Shown here: positions 8,583-17,266 of the stretch, one piece after another | How the letters are laid out: each line of letters opens with the position of its first letter | Position numbering within the stretch: position 1 is the first letter of the stretch | From: Candidatus Rokuibacteriota bacterium | GTDB lineage: Bacteria; Methylomirabilota; Methylomirabilia; Rokubacteriales; CSP1-6 | DNA length: 45,483 nucleotides | Reading direction: 5' to 3' | NCBI GenBank assembly: GCA_003220435.1 | Contig: QHSL01000099.1 | Span: 1-45,483 of the forward strand | Translations under genes and position numbers: made by a program | Notes under the pieces: generated by a model | Seen by the model: only the letters and a program-made list of their open reading frames with translations | What the model was told of the DNA's origin: nothing | Databases searched by the model: none

Positions 8583-9620
8583 GTGACCGCCGCGCTGCCG
8601 CCGATCCCGACGCACGTGATGGGGAGCCACGGCTTTCCCGGATGGTTCTGGACCGCGCTGGACAAGATCAAGGCTGGGGAGTACGGCCAGACGGACGTGC
8701 GGGAGACCTTCGACGACGCAACTCAGCTCGCGATCCGCGACCAGGAGCGCGCGGGCGTGGACGTGATCTGCGACGGCGAGATGCGGCGCTTCTTCTTCGT
8801 GCAGACCTTTTACGCGAAGATGGAGGGCCTCGAGCCGATCGAGCCGCTCCGCAAGACCGGCCTCTACGCGTACGACTCGGCGCCGCGCTACCGCCCGCTC
8901 CAGCGCGTCAAGGTGCCGCATGGCCTCGGCGTCCTCGAGGAGTTCCGGTATCTGAAGACGCACACCGATCGGCCCGTGAAGGCCACGTGCCCCGGGCCGG
9001 TGACGCTGTCGATCCACGTCCAGCTCCGCCCCGGCGACGTCTACGCCAACGACCGGCTCGCCCTCTGCTGGGACTTCGTGCCCGCCATCAACACGGAGCT
9101 GCGCGCCCTCGTCGAGGCCGGCGCCGACTACATCCAGATCGACGAGCCGTCGGCCGCCATCGTGCCGGGACAGATCGGCGAGTACGTGAAGATGTTCAAC
9201 GCGTGCGTGCAGGGGGTGCGTGCGCGGATCGCTTACCACGTGTGCTTCGGCAACCTCATGTCGCGGCCGCGCGGCAAGCGGTCGTATCGCTGGATGTTCC
9301 CGGCGCTGCTCGACACGAAGTGCCAGCAGTTCGTGTTCGAGTACGCGAACCGCGAGATGGCCGAGATCGAGCACTGGAAGGAGATCGGCGTCGACCGCGA
9401 CATCGCCTGCGGCGTCGTCGACGTGAAGTCGTTCTACATGGAGATGCCGGAAGACGTCGCCGAGCGGCTGGCGCTCTGCGCGAAGTACATTCCCGTCGAG
9501 CGCCTCTCCGCGGTGCCGGACTGCGGCTTCTTCCCGGTGCCGCGCTGGGTCGCCGTCGAGAAGCTCAAGCGGCTGGTGGCGGGCACGAAGCTCGCGCGCC
9601 GGCGGCTGGGCCTCGTATGA
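8583..9620 (+). CDS. MetE C-terminal-domain-like zinc protein 1 (cobalamin-independent methionine synthase family)
   Basis: 345 residues from GTG 8583, corresponding to the catalytic (C-terminal) half of MetE only. The zinc ligands of the family are all present: H219 and C221 in YHVCFGN, E253 in FEYANRE and C314 in VPDCGF. The acidic DEP motif is at 187-189. Relatives transfer a methyl group to a thiol, or split and join thioethers as in the epoxyalkane:coenzyme M transferases. Without the N-terminal MetE domain, true methionine synthesis from folylpolyglutamate is doubtful. It sits between an acyl-CoA dehydrogenase and a Liv importer, so a catabolic demethylation or thiol-transfer step is inferred. 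A second homologue closes the operon at 14452. Confidence 0.85.
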   Translation: MTAALPPIPTHVMGSHGFPGWFWTALDKIKAGEYGQTDVRETFDDATQLAIRDQERAGVDVICDGEMRRFFFVQTFYAKMEGLEPIEPLRKTGLYAYDSAPRYRPLQRVKVPHGLGVLEEFRYLKTHTDRPVKATCPGPVTLSIHVQLRPGDVYANDRLALCWDFVPAINTELRALVEAGADYIQIDEPSAAIVPGQIGEYVKMFNACVQGVRARIAYHVCFGNLMSRPRGKRSYRWMFPALLDTKCQQFVFEYANREMAEIEHWKEIGVDRDIACGVVDVKSFYMEMPEDVAERLALCAKYIPVERLSAVPDCGFFPVPRWVAVEKLKRLVAGTKLARRRLGLV

Positions 9621-9621
9621 A

Positions 9622-9720
9622 AGCGCGTGATAGGAGGACTCTCACGATGCGGCACCCATCTCAGGCCACCCCCGAACCGCTCCGTGCTCACGGCACCCGC
9701 TACAATAACCCCCGCTACAA
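9622..9720 (+). repeat. Duplicated livK leader/N-terminus segment, copy 1
   Basis: About 95 nt covering the Shine-Dalgarno region (AGGAGG), the start ATG 9647 and the first 24 or so codons of livK. It recurs at 14321-14430 with only scattered differences, including the ribosome site and ATG. The 3' part is a 15-nt tandem unit (tac-aac-aac-ccc type, coding RYNxP). Copy 1 has two units and copy 2 has three. Confidence 0.8.
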
Positions 9721-10975
9721 CCGCCGACAGTTCCTCGGGCTCACCGGCGCCGCCGCCGCGTCGGCCGCGCTGCGCTTCGACGCCGCTCCGGCGCTTGCCC
9801 AGGCCGAGCCCGTGAAGCTCGGCGTCCTCGCCATCCGCGCCGGCATCGCGGCGCCGGTGGGCGCCGCCGGGCTCCGCGCCACCGAGTGGTGGGCGGAGCG
9901 CGTGAACAAGTCAGGCGGCATCCTCGGGCGCCCCGTTCAGCTCGTCGTCGAGGAGGAGTCGAACCCGAAGGACACCGTGGAGCGCTATCGCAAGCTCGTC
10001 CTCCAGGACAAAGTCGAGGCGGTGCTCGGCGGGATCTCCACCGGCGTGACGCTCGCCCTCGGCCCGGTGGCCGAGGACCTCGCGACGCCGTGGCTCTCGT
10101 GGGACGGCACGACCCAGAAGGGCGTCGAGGAGACGATGCCCAACCCCAAATGGGCGTTCAAGAGCGTCGACAACGAGGTCGAGGCGATCGTCGCCGGCAT
10201 CCTCACGCCGAAGTACTTCAAGGGCATCAAGACCGTCGCCGGTATCGGCAACGACTACTCCTATGGCCACGACTGCTGGGAGTCGTACCAGGCGGTGCTC
10301 AAGCGCTACGTCCCCGACGTGAAGTTCGTGCTCGAGCTGTTCCCCAAGCTCGGCGTCACCGACTTCACCTCGCATATCGCGGCCATCCAGCAGTCGAAGG
10401 CGGATATGTTGATGTGCTCGTTCTGGTCCGGCGACGCGACGATCATCATGAAGCAGGCCGCCGCCGTCGGCCTGTTCAAGACGATGAAGGGTGTCTTCAC
10501 GACCGCCGGCGGCGTCCACGACTCGCTGAAGAAGGAGTTCACGCCGGAGGGGTTGCTGCTCGGCTACAACACGATGTACTTCGACGATCCCAAGGGCAGC
10601 CCGCTCCTCAAGCAGTTCGTCCGCGAGTACAAGGCGAAGCACAACGAGTACCCCCCGTACGAGTGCGACCACGCCTTCTTCAACGCCGAGTCGTACAAGG
10701 CCGCGGTCGAGAAGGCCGCGCGCAGCGGCCGGCAGTGGCCCGAGAAGGCGGCCGTGGCCAAGGCGCTCGAGGGCATCGAGGTCGAGTCGCTCTCCGGCCG
10801 GCGGAGCTGGCGCGAGGACCACGTCCAGATGTGCAACTTCTACCAGGGGATCACGACGCACAAGAACAGCTACGACTTCGTGACCATCAGCCCGGTCGAG
10901 GTCGTATCCACCAAACAGGCGATGAAGCCCGCGGGGGCGAAGCTGTTCGACTGGATCAACGGCTGGAAGATCTAG
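9647..10975 (+). CDS. livK: Liv-type ABC transporter substrate-binding protein (Tat-exported)
   Basis: 442 residues. A twin-arginine signal RRQFLG starts at residue 26, followed by an Ala-rich hydrophobic core and a cleavage-like APALAQ near 47-52. The mature part begins with VKLGVLAIRAG and has the periplasmic-binding-protein type 1 fold (ESNPKDTVERYRKL; GIGNDYSYGHDCWE). It captures a small amino acid, amide or organic acid outside the membrane for LivHMGF. The 25-residue extension before the twin arginines is unusual. It is the segment duplicated at 14348, and contains the RYN repeats. A good ribosome site, GGAGGA, precedes ATG 9647. Confidence 0.88.
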   Translation: MRHPSQATPEPLRAHGTRYNNPRYNRRQFLGLTGAAAASAALRFDAAPALAQAEPVKLGVLAIRAGIAAPVGAAGLRATEWWAERVNKSGGILGRPVQLVVEEESNPKDTVERYRKLVLQDKVEAVLGGISTGVTLALGPVAEDLATPWLSWDGTTQKGVEETMPNPKWAFKSVDNEVEAIVAGILTPKYFKGIKTVAGIGNDYSYGHDCWESYQAVLKRYVPDVKFVLELFPKLGVTDFTSHIAAIQQSKADMLMCSFWSGDATIIMKQAAAVGLFKTMKGVFTTAGGVHDSLKKEFTPEGLLLGYNTMYFDDPKGSPLLKQFVREYKAKHNEYPPYECDHAFFNAESYKAAVEKAARSGRQWPEKAAVAKALEGIEVESLSGRRSWREDHVQMCNFYQGITTHKNSYDFVTISPVEVVSTKQAMKPAGAKLFDWINGWKI

Positions 10976-10983
10976 TCAGCGTC

Positions 10984-11847
10984 CTGCTGAGCGGCGTTTT
11001 CCACGCCTCGATCCTGTTCCTCGTCGCCGCCGGCTTGCAGGTCGTCTTCGGCGTGCAGAAGATCTTCAACCTCGCCTGCGGGTCGTTCTACGCGCTCGGC
11101 GCGTACGTCGGCGTCTCGGCCGTCGGGTGGTACGCCGCCGCCGGCGGGCCGCCCGCGCTGTTCATCGTCCCGCTGGCCTTGGCCGGGCTCGCGGTGGGCG
11201 CCGTGGGCGTGGTCATCGAACGCGGGCTGCTCAGCTTCGTCTACGAGCGCGACGAGACGTTCCAGCTCCTGCTGACGTTCGCGGTCGTCCTCATGATGGA
11301 GGACGCGATCCGCCTCACCTGGGGCACCGCGCCGCGCTCGACCGCCGGGCTCTATCTGGCCTACGGGCAGACGCAGCTGCTCGGCGCGACCGTGCCCGTC
11401 TACAACCTGGTCGTCATCGCGGCCAGCCTCGCGATCGCCCTCGCGATTGGCTGGCTGCTCACCCGCACCACCTTCGGGCGGATCGTGCGCGCCACCGCCG
11501 ACAACCGCGAGATGGCGGCGGCCCTCGGCGTCGACCTCCGGCGGGTCTACGCCAAGGTGTTCACGCTGGGCACCGCGCTCGGCACGCTCGGCGGCGCGCT
11601 GGTCATTCCAGCGACCGCGGCCATGAGCGAGATGGGCATCGAGCTGATCGTCGAGGCGTTCGCGGTGGTGGTGATCGGCGGGCTCGGCTCGATGCGGGGC
11701 GCCTTCGTCGGCGCCCTGGTGGTCGGCATCCTCCGCTCGTTCGCGATCTCGATCTATCCGGAGCTCGAGATGCTCCTGATCTACCTGATCGTGATCGCGG
11801 TGCTCGTGCTGCGGCCGCGCGGTCTCTTCGGCGGAGCCGGGGTGTGA
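10984..11847 (+). CDS. livH: Liv-type ABC transporter permease LivH
   Basis: About 287 residues of hydrophobic inner-membrane protein with the family segments FGVQKIFNLACGSFYALGAY near the N-terminus and VVIGGLGSMRGAFVGALVVG near the C-terminus. It pairs with LivM to form the translocation pore. The start is odd: between the livK stop (10973-10975) and the first conserved residues there is no in-frame ATG, GTG or TTG. I placed it at CTG 10984; CTG 10963 or even GTC 10975 are alternatives. Translation may depend on coupling to livK. The 3' end overlaps livM by GTGA. Confidence 0.85.
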   Translation: MLSGVFHASILFLVAAGLQVVFGVQKIFNLACGSFYALGAYVGVSAVGWYAAAGGPPALFIVPLALAGLAVGAVGVVIERGLLSFVYERDETFQLLLTFAVVLMMEDAIRLTWGTAPRSTAGLYLAYGQTQLLGATVPVYNLVVIAASLAIALAIGWLLTRTTFGRIVRATADNREMAAALGVDLRRVYAKVFTLGTALGTLGGALVIPATAAMSEMGIELIVEAFAVVVIGGLGSMRGAFVGALVVGILRSFAISIYPELEMLLIYLIVIAVLVLRPRGLFGGAGV

Positions 11848-12839
11848 CGGGGCCGCTGGTGGTGGCGGCAGCCGTGGTCGCCATCGCCCTGGCGCCGCTC
11901 GTCGCCTCAACCTATCACGTGCTGCTCATGCTGCCGTTCATGGCCTACGCCGTCGTCTTGCTCGGGCTGAATTTGTTGCTCGGCTACGCCGGGCTGGTCT
12001 CGTTCGGCCACGCGCTGTTCATCGGGATCGGCGCCTACACCGGCGCGTTCCTCACGAGCCACTTCAAGATCCGCTCGCTGGAGGTGATCCTGATCGCGGC
12101 GGCGGCCCTCGGCGCCCTCGTGGCGGCGCCGGTCGGCGCGCTCTGCGTACGCTACGTGAAGATCTACTTCGGCATGCTCACGCTCGCCTTCGGCATGGTC
12201 TTCTACACGTTCGTCCTCAAGTTCTACCGGCTGACCGGCGGCGACGAGGGGACGCCGTTCCTGCGGCCGTCGCTTCTCGGACGGAGCCTCGAGGCGATGC
12301 CGAAGACCGACTATCTGGTCGGCCCGTACTACTACTACTCGTTGGGCGTGGTGGTCGTCGCCACGCTCTGCATGTGGCGCATCGTCCACTCGCCGTTCGG
12401 CCTGTGCCTGAAGACGATCCGCGACAACCCGGCCAAGGCCGAGACGCTCGGCATCGGCGTCACTCGCTTCCGCTTCCACGCGTTCGTGATCTCCGCGGTC
12501 TACGCTGCCGTGGGCGGCGCGCTGCTGGGTCCGCCGATCGGGAACGTCGATCCGACCCTCGCCTACTGGACCCATTCGGGGAACATCGTCTTCATGACGT
12601 TGCTAGGCGGGTTCACCAGCTTCTTCGGGCCCGTCGTGGGCGCCTTCGTCTTCATCTACCTGCAGAACTGGGTGATGTCGGTCGTCCCGTACTGGCGGCT
12701 GATCTTCGGCGCCATCCTCGCCGCCATCGTCATCTTCGCGCCGGGCGGGCTCCTGGGGCTCGTCAGGCCCGGGCGCGCCGCGGTGCGCGCCGCAGGCCGT
12801 CGCGGGGCCGGGGCCCCGCCGGCCGAGTCGCGGCCATGA
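11844..12839 (+). CDS. livM: Liv-type ABC transporter permease LivM
   Basis: 331 residues from GTG 11844. Multiple membrane segments and the LivM signatures LNLLLGYAGLVSFGHALFIG and TLLGGFTSFFGPVVGAFVF are present. Second permease of the importer. The last 18 or so codons pass through the second copy of the 43-nt hairpin repeat (12785-12827), giving an Ala/Gly/Arg-rich tail (AAGRRGAGAPPAESRP) that is probably not part of the conserved fold. The stop overlaps livG by ATGA. Confidence 0.9.
   Translation: MTGPLVVAAAVVAIALAPLVASTYHVLLMLPFMAYAVVLLGLNLLLGYAGLVSFGHALFIGIGAYTGAFLTSHFKIRSLEVILIAAAALGALVAAPVGALCVRYVKIYFGMLTLAFGMVFYTFVLKFYRLTGGDEGTPFLRPSLLGRSLEAMPKTDYLVGPYYYYSLGVVVVATLCMWRIVHSPFGLCLKTIRDNPAKAETLGIGVTRFRFHAFVISAVYAAVGGALLGPPIGNVDPTLAYWTHSGNIVFMTLLGGFTSFFGPVVGAFVFIYLQNWVMSVVPYWRLIFGAILAAIVIFAPGGLLGLVRPGRAAVRAAGRRGAGAPPAESRP
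12785..12827. repeat. REP-like hairpin repeat, copy 2
   Basis: Second copy of the 43-nt repeat at 4287-4329, here inside the end of livM and 8 bp before the livG ATG. The hairpin at 12795-12824 keeps all 12 pairs and the TC bulge; the only loop change is TGGG to CGGG. It could act as a 3'-end stabiliser or attenuate livG expression. Confidence 0.75.
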
Positions 12840-13594
12840 TCCTGGTCGCCGAGGGGCTCCGGAAGCTCTACGGGGAATTCTGCGCCCTCGACGGCGTGAG
12901 CCTCGGCGTCGGCGCCGGCGAGTTCGTCTCGATCATCGGCCCCAACGGCGCCGGCAAGTCCACGCTGATCAACATCCTCACCGGGCTCACACCGCCGAGC
13001 GCCGGCACGGTGCGCTTCAAAGAGCGCGAGATCCACGGGCTCGGGCCCGTCGGGCTCGCGCGGCTCGGCATGGCGCGCTCGTTCCAGCTGGTCCACATCT
13101 TCCCGGACCTCACGGTGCTCGAGACCCTGCAGGCCGCGGTCGTCGCGCGGCTCGGGCGCGGCACCCGGCTGTTCGCGTCGCTCGCGGGTGACCGCGACGT
13201 GCAGCGGGAGGCGCTCGAGGTCGCCGAGCTGTTCCGCCTGAGCGACAAGCGTGGGGCCCTTGCCCGACACCTGCCGCAGGGCGACAAGAAGCTGCTCGAC
13301 GTCGCGTCGGCATTCGCCCTGCGGCCCGAGATCATCCTGCTCGACGAGCCGACGTCGGGCGTGAGCACCGCGGACAAGACGGCGGTCATGGAGACGCTGG
13401 TGGAGGCGTCGAAGCGAATCGGGCTCCAGGCCATCCTCCAGGTCGAGCACGACATGGACATCGTCTTCGCCTACTCCGATCGCATCATCGCGCTCCACCA
13501 GGGCAAGGTTCTGGCCGACGGCCCACCGTCGGCGATCCAGGCGGACCGGTACCTGATCGACACCGTGATCGGCCGGCGGGCGAGGACGCACTGA
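12836..13594 (+). CDS. livG: Liv-type ABC transporter ATPase LivG
   Basis: 252 residues. Walker A is GPNGAGKS (35-42), Walker B LLDEP ends with D169-E170 and the switch His is H204 in VEHDMD. The signature loop reads LPQGDKK (145-151) instead of the more usual LSYGxQR, a clear departure although the essential glycine is kept. It energises import with LivF. The start ATG 12836 overlaps the livM stop. Confidence 0.9.
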   Translation: MILVAEGLRKLYGEFCALDGVSLGVGAGEFVSIIGPNGAGKSTLINILTGLTPPSAGTVRFKEREIHGLGPVGLARLGMARSFQLVHIFPDLTVLETLQAAVVARLGRGTRLFASLAGDRDVQREALEVAELFRLSDKRGALARHLPQGDKKLLDVASAFALRPEIILLDEPTSGVSTADKTAVMETLVEASKRIGLQAILQVEHDMDIVFAYSDRIIALHQGKVLADGPPSAIQADRYLIDTVIGRRARTH

Positions 13595-13604
13595 GCGCCG
13601 GGCG

Positions 13605-14312
13605 ATGCTGACCGTTCACGAAATCGACGTCTTCATCCAGGCGAGCCACATCCTGAGGCGCGTCTCGCTCGAGGTCGGCGCGCGCGAGGTCGTCTGTCTC
13701 GTGGGCCGGAACGGCGCCGGAAAGTCGACGACCCTCAGGACCATCATGGGCTACCTCCGCCCGCGGTCCGGACGCGTGGAGCTTCGCGGACAACCCATCC
13801 AGGGACGCCGCACCCACGAAATCGCGGCGCTCGGCCTCGGCTGGGCTCCCGAGGACAGCGGGATCTTCACCGACCTGACGGTCGCCGAGAACATCGAGAT
13901 CGCGACGTGGACGCGACGGGGCGGCCGCCCGGCCGCCGAGCGGTTGGATCTGGCCTACGGCGTTTTCCCGGTGCTCCGCAGGTACATGACGCGCAAGGGC
14001 CCGGAGATGAGCGGTGGTGAACGCAAGATGCTCTCGATCGCGCGAGCCCTGGCGCTGGATCCGGAGATGCTGCTGCTCGACGAGCCGTTCGAGGGGCTCT
14101 CCCCAACGATCATTCCGTCGGTGAGCGACGGCATCGCTCAGATCACCCGACTTGGCCACGCCGTCCTGCTCGCCGAGTCCAACATCCACCACGTCCCCGA
14201 GTACACGACGCGGCTCTACGTTATCGAGCGCGGCGAGATCGTCTTCGCCGGCACACTCGACGACGCCTGGCGCGACGCAACCGTCTTGCGCATAATCGGT
14301 GGCACCCGATGA
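13605..14312 (+). CDS. livF: Liv-type ABC transporter ATPase LivF
   Basis: 235 residues, normal for LivF. Walker A is GRNGAGKS (34-41), the signature is MSGGE (135-139) and Walker B LLDEP has D159-E160. The switch region reads LAESN where LivF proteins usually have LVEQN. It forms the heterodimeric ATPase with the LivG encoded 10 bp upstream. It is the last transporter gene of this operon before the mini-ORF and MetE-like protein 2. Confidence 0.9.
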   Translation: MLTVHEIDVFIQASHILRRVSLEVGAREVVCLVGRNGAGKSTTLRTIMGYLRPRSGRVELRGQPIQGRRTHEIAALGLGWAPEDSGIFTDLTVAENIEIATWTRRGGRPAAERLDLAYGVFPVLRRYMTRKGPEMSGGERKMLSIARALALDPEMLLLDEPFEGLSPTIIPSVSDGIAQITRLGHAVLLAESNIHHVPEYTTRLYVIERGEIVFAGTLDDAWRDATVLRIIGGTR

Positions 14313-14320
14313 ATCACCAG

Positions 14321-14430
14321 AGCGCGCATGATTGGAGGATCCTCACGATGCGGCGCCTGTCTCAGGCCACCCCCGACCCGCTCCGTGCTCACGGCACCCG
14401 CTACAACAAACCCCGCTACAACAACCCCGG
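14321..14430 (+). repeat. Duplicated livK leader/N-terminus segment, copy 2
   Basis: Counterpart of 9622-9720: the same ribosome site (TTGGAGGA), the same ATG context (CTCACGATG) and the same stretch coding SQATPxPLRAHGTRYN. The 15-nt unit coding [RG]YN[KN]P is present three times. After it the sequence diverges, and the livK twin-arginine signal and mature domain are absent. Confidence 0.8.
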
Positions 14431-14455
14431 CTACAACAACCCCAGCCGCCGATGA
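14348..14455 (+). CDS. 35-residue mini-ORF derived from the livK N-terminus, coupled to the next gene
   Basis: ATG 14348 has a strong GGAGGA ribosome site. The encoded peptide starts MRRLSQATPDPLRAHGTRYN and ends in YNNP-type repeats and RR before TGA 14453-14455. It matches the first 24 or so residues of LivK (from 9647) but stops before any export signal. Its stop overlaps the ATG of the MetE-like gene (ATGA at 14452-14455), which has no ribosome site of its own except within this ORF. It is most simply a leader that delivers ribosomes to the MetE-like gene, made from a duplicated livK 5' end. Whether the peptide itself does anything is unknown. Confidence 0.55.
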   Translation: MRRLSQATPDPLRAHGTRYNKPRYNNPGYNNPSRR

Positions 14456-15477
14456 CACTTCCTCTCATTCCCAGCTCGGTCATCGGCTCGCACGGAAAGC
14501 CCGGCTGGTGGTTCGCCGCCGTCAAAGCGTCGGAGGCGGGCGAGTTCGGCCCCGGTGACCTCGAGGAGATGTTCGACGATGCGGCCGACACCGCCATCCG
14601 CGACATGGAGAGGGCGGGCATCGACATCGTCACCGACGGCGAGGTGCGTCGCCTCGACGGCTACGTCGACTCGTACTACGCGATCATCAAGGGCATCGAG
14701 CCGTTGCCGATCCGGCGCAAGGCGGGCCCCTGGGGCTACGACCAGCAGACGCGCTACGAGGCGGTCGGCCGCATCGAGACGCCGCCCGGCGGGCTGGGGA
14801 TCGTCAGGGAGTTCACGTACCTCAAGACGCACACGACGCGGCACACCAAGGCGACCTGCGCCGGGCCGCTCACGTTCGGCTCGCGGATCCATCCGGGCAA
14901 GCGCTACAAGGGCGTGGTCGACGTCGCCGAGCGGTTCGCCGAAGTCATCAACGAGGAGTTGCGCGGGCTCGTGGCGGCCGGCGCCGACTTCATCCAGCTG
15001 GACGAGCCGGCGCGCGGAAACGTCTCCGGCGAGGAAATGGCCCGGCTCTTCAACCTGGCCACCGACGGCGTCAAAGCGAGGCTCGCGTTTCACATCTGCT
15101 TCGGCAACCGCTTCGGCCGCTCGCGCTTCGACCGAACCTACGCGCCGTACTTCCCCGGCGTGCTCAAGGCGCGCGCCGAGCAGCTTGTTCTCGAGTTCAC
15201 CAGCCGCGAGCTCAGCGAGCTCGACCTGTGGAAGCGCTACGGCGAGGGCCGCGAGCTGGGCGCGGGCGTGGTGGACGTGAAGGGGTTCAGCCAGGACACG
15301 CCCGAGGACGTGGCCGGACGGATCCGCCGCGTGCTCCAGGTGTGTCCGGCCGAGCGGTTGACCGTGAATCCCGACTGCGGTTTCGGCTGGTCGCCGCGCT
15401 ACATGTGCAACCAGAAGCTCACGGCCCTCGCCGCCGGCGCGGCGCTCGTGCGGAAGGAGCTCACCGGCAGGCGCTAG
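14452..15477 (+). CDS. MetE C-terminal-domain-like zinc protein 2
   Basis: 341 residues from ATG 14452. It is a diverged paralogue of the protein at 8583, with the same architecture and all zinc ligands: H214 and C216 in FHICFGN, E248 in LEFTSRE and C309 in NPDCGFG. DEPA is at 184-187. Both copies share the N-terminal GSHGxPGW motif and the central YLKTHT segment. As with copy 1, methyl transfer or thioether chemistry is a family inference and the substrate is unknown. It closes the operon and its TAG overlaps the convergent MBL gene by 4 bp. Confidence 0.85.
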   Translation: MTLPLIPSSVIGSHGKPGWWFAAVKASEAGEFGPGDLEEMFDDAADTAIRDMERAGIDIVTDGEVRRLDGYVDSYYAIIKGIEPLPIRRKAGPWGYDQQTRYEAVGRIETPPGGLGIVREFTYLKTHTTRHTKATCAGPLTFGSRIHPGKRYKGVVDVAERFAEVINEELRGLVAAGADFIQLDEPARGNVSGEEMARLFNLATDGVKARLAFHICFGNRFGRSRFDRTYAPYFPGVLKARAEQLVLEFTSRELSELDLWKRYGEGRELGAGVVDVKGFSQDTPEDVAGRIRRVLQVCPAERLTVNPDCGFGWSPRYMCNQKLTALAAGAALVRKELTGRR

Positions 15478-16430
15478 ACGCAGGCGTGGTCGAGCCGCGC
15501 TCCGCGCAACCGCTCCATGCCGTGGAGCATGCGCGGCAGATCCATCGGCTGGTCGAGCTCGTCGCGAAATTCCTGGTAGCAGCGCACGACGTTCGGCAGG
15601 ATGCGCTCGGCGTCGCTCCACGACGCGTACACGCCGAGCTTGATATCGCCGGCCGCTGCGTCCGCCGGCATCCCGGCGTCGAACCGCGCCTTCGCCTCGC
15701 GCCGCACGAGCGTCAGATAGTCGCGCATGTGCTTCAGGTCCTTCCGCGTGCCGATAGGCCCGTGGCCGGGCACGATCACGTCAGCCTCGTAGCGCAACAG
15801 CCGGTCGGCCGCCTTGATCCAGTTGCCGACGTGGCCCTGGAACGCCAGCGGCGTCACGTAGTGGAACGCGATGTCACCAGCGAACAGGATGCGCTCCTTC
15901 GGCAGATACGCGACGGCGTCGCCAACGGTGTGCGCGGCGAAGCCGGGATGCCAGAGCTGGATCTCGCGGTCGCCGTCGTGCAGCACCATGCGGCTTTCGA
16001 ACGTCACCGTTGGCAGGACCACTTTGAGCTTCGGGAACTCCGCGGCGAATCGCGGCATGAAGCGCTGCAGCATCGGCACCGGTGGGAAGCCCGGCGCCAG
16101 CGCCTCGCGGCACTTCGCGCTGGCGACGATGGTCGCGTCGCGGAAGAACCGGTTGCCGCCGGTGTGATCGAGGTGGTGGTGCGTGTTGATGAGCTGGGCG
16201 ACCGGCTTGCGCGTGGTCTTCCTGATCGCCGCCACGAGCCGGCGGGTCATCGACGGCACCATGAGCGCGTCCACCGCCACCGCGGCCTCGGCGCCGACGA
16301 TCAGCCCCGAGTTCGCCACGCCGGTGTCGCCGCGCGGGTCGATCCCCGACGCCTGGACGTACGCGAAGATCCTGGGGCCGATCTCGATCATGCCGCTCTT
16401 CCAGCGCGTGGGAACTACGTGACGTGCCAT
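15474..16430 (-). CDS. MBL-fold metallohydrolase
   Basis: 318 residues from ATG 16430, preceded by a GGAGGA ribosome site. The zinc-binding motif is THHHLDH (H84, H86, D88, H89), with later ligands expected in AAHT, AGDIAFH and PGHGP. The fold covers beta-lactamases, glyoxalase II-like thioesterases and quinoprotein-associated hydrolases, and nothing visible fixes the substrate. There is no signal peptide. A TATGGT box on the minus strand (16462-16457) is a candidate -10 in the gap shared with the divergent livG2. Its position between two Liv clusters suggests, weakly, a thioester or lactone hydrolase in the same pathway. Confidence 0.82.
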   Translation of the reverse strand: MARHVVPTRWKSGMIEIGPRIFAYVQASGIDPRGDTGVANSGLIVGAEAAVAVDALMVPSMTRRLVAAIRKTTRKPVAQLINTHHHLDHTGGNRFFRDATIVASAKCREALAPGFPPVPMLQRFMPRFAAEFPKLKVVLPTVTFESRMVLHDGDREIQLWHPGFAAHTVGDAVAYLPKERILFAGDIAFHYVTPLAFQGHVGNWIKAADRLLRYEADVIVPGHGPIGTRKDLKHMRDYLTLVRREAKARFDAGMPADAAAGDIKLGVYASWSDAERILPNVVRCYQEFRDELDQPMDLPRMLHGMERLRGARLDHACV

Positions 16431-16516
16431 GCCGTCCTCCCGAGAGCGTGCGCCGCACCATAGCACACCGCGTGAATGCCTTGACACGCCCGACGCCGCC
16501 AATGCACTCTCGCGCC

Positions 16517-17262
<746 letters not shown>

Positions 17263-17266
<4 letters not shown>

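Noticed and set aside
15228-16463. Plus-strand 411-codon frame across the MetE-like gene end and the MBL gene
   Set aside because: It is antisense to the MBL gene, whose HxHxDH motif, ribosome site and length are normal. No homology-like segments are seen in the shadow frame.
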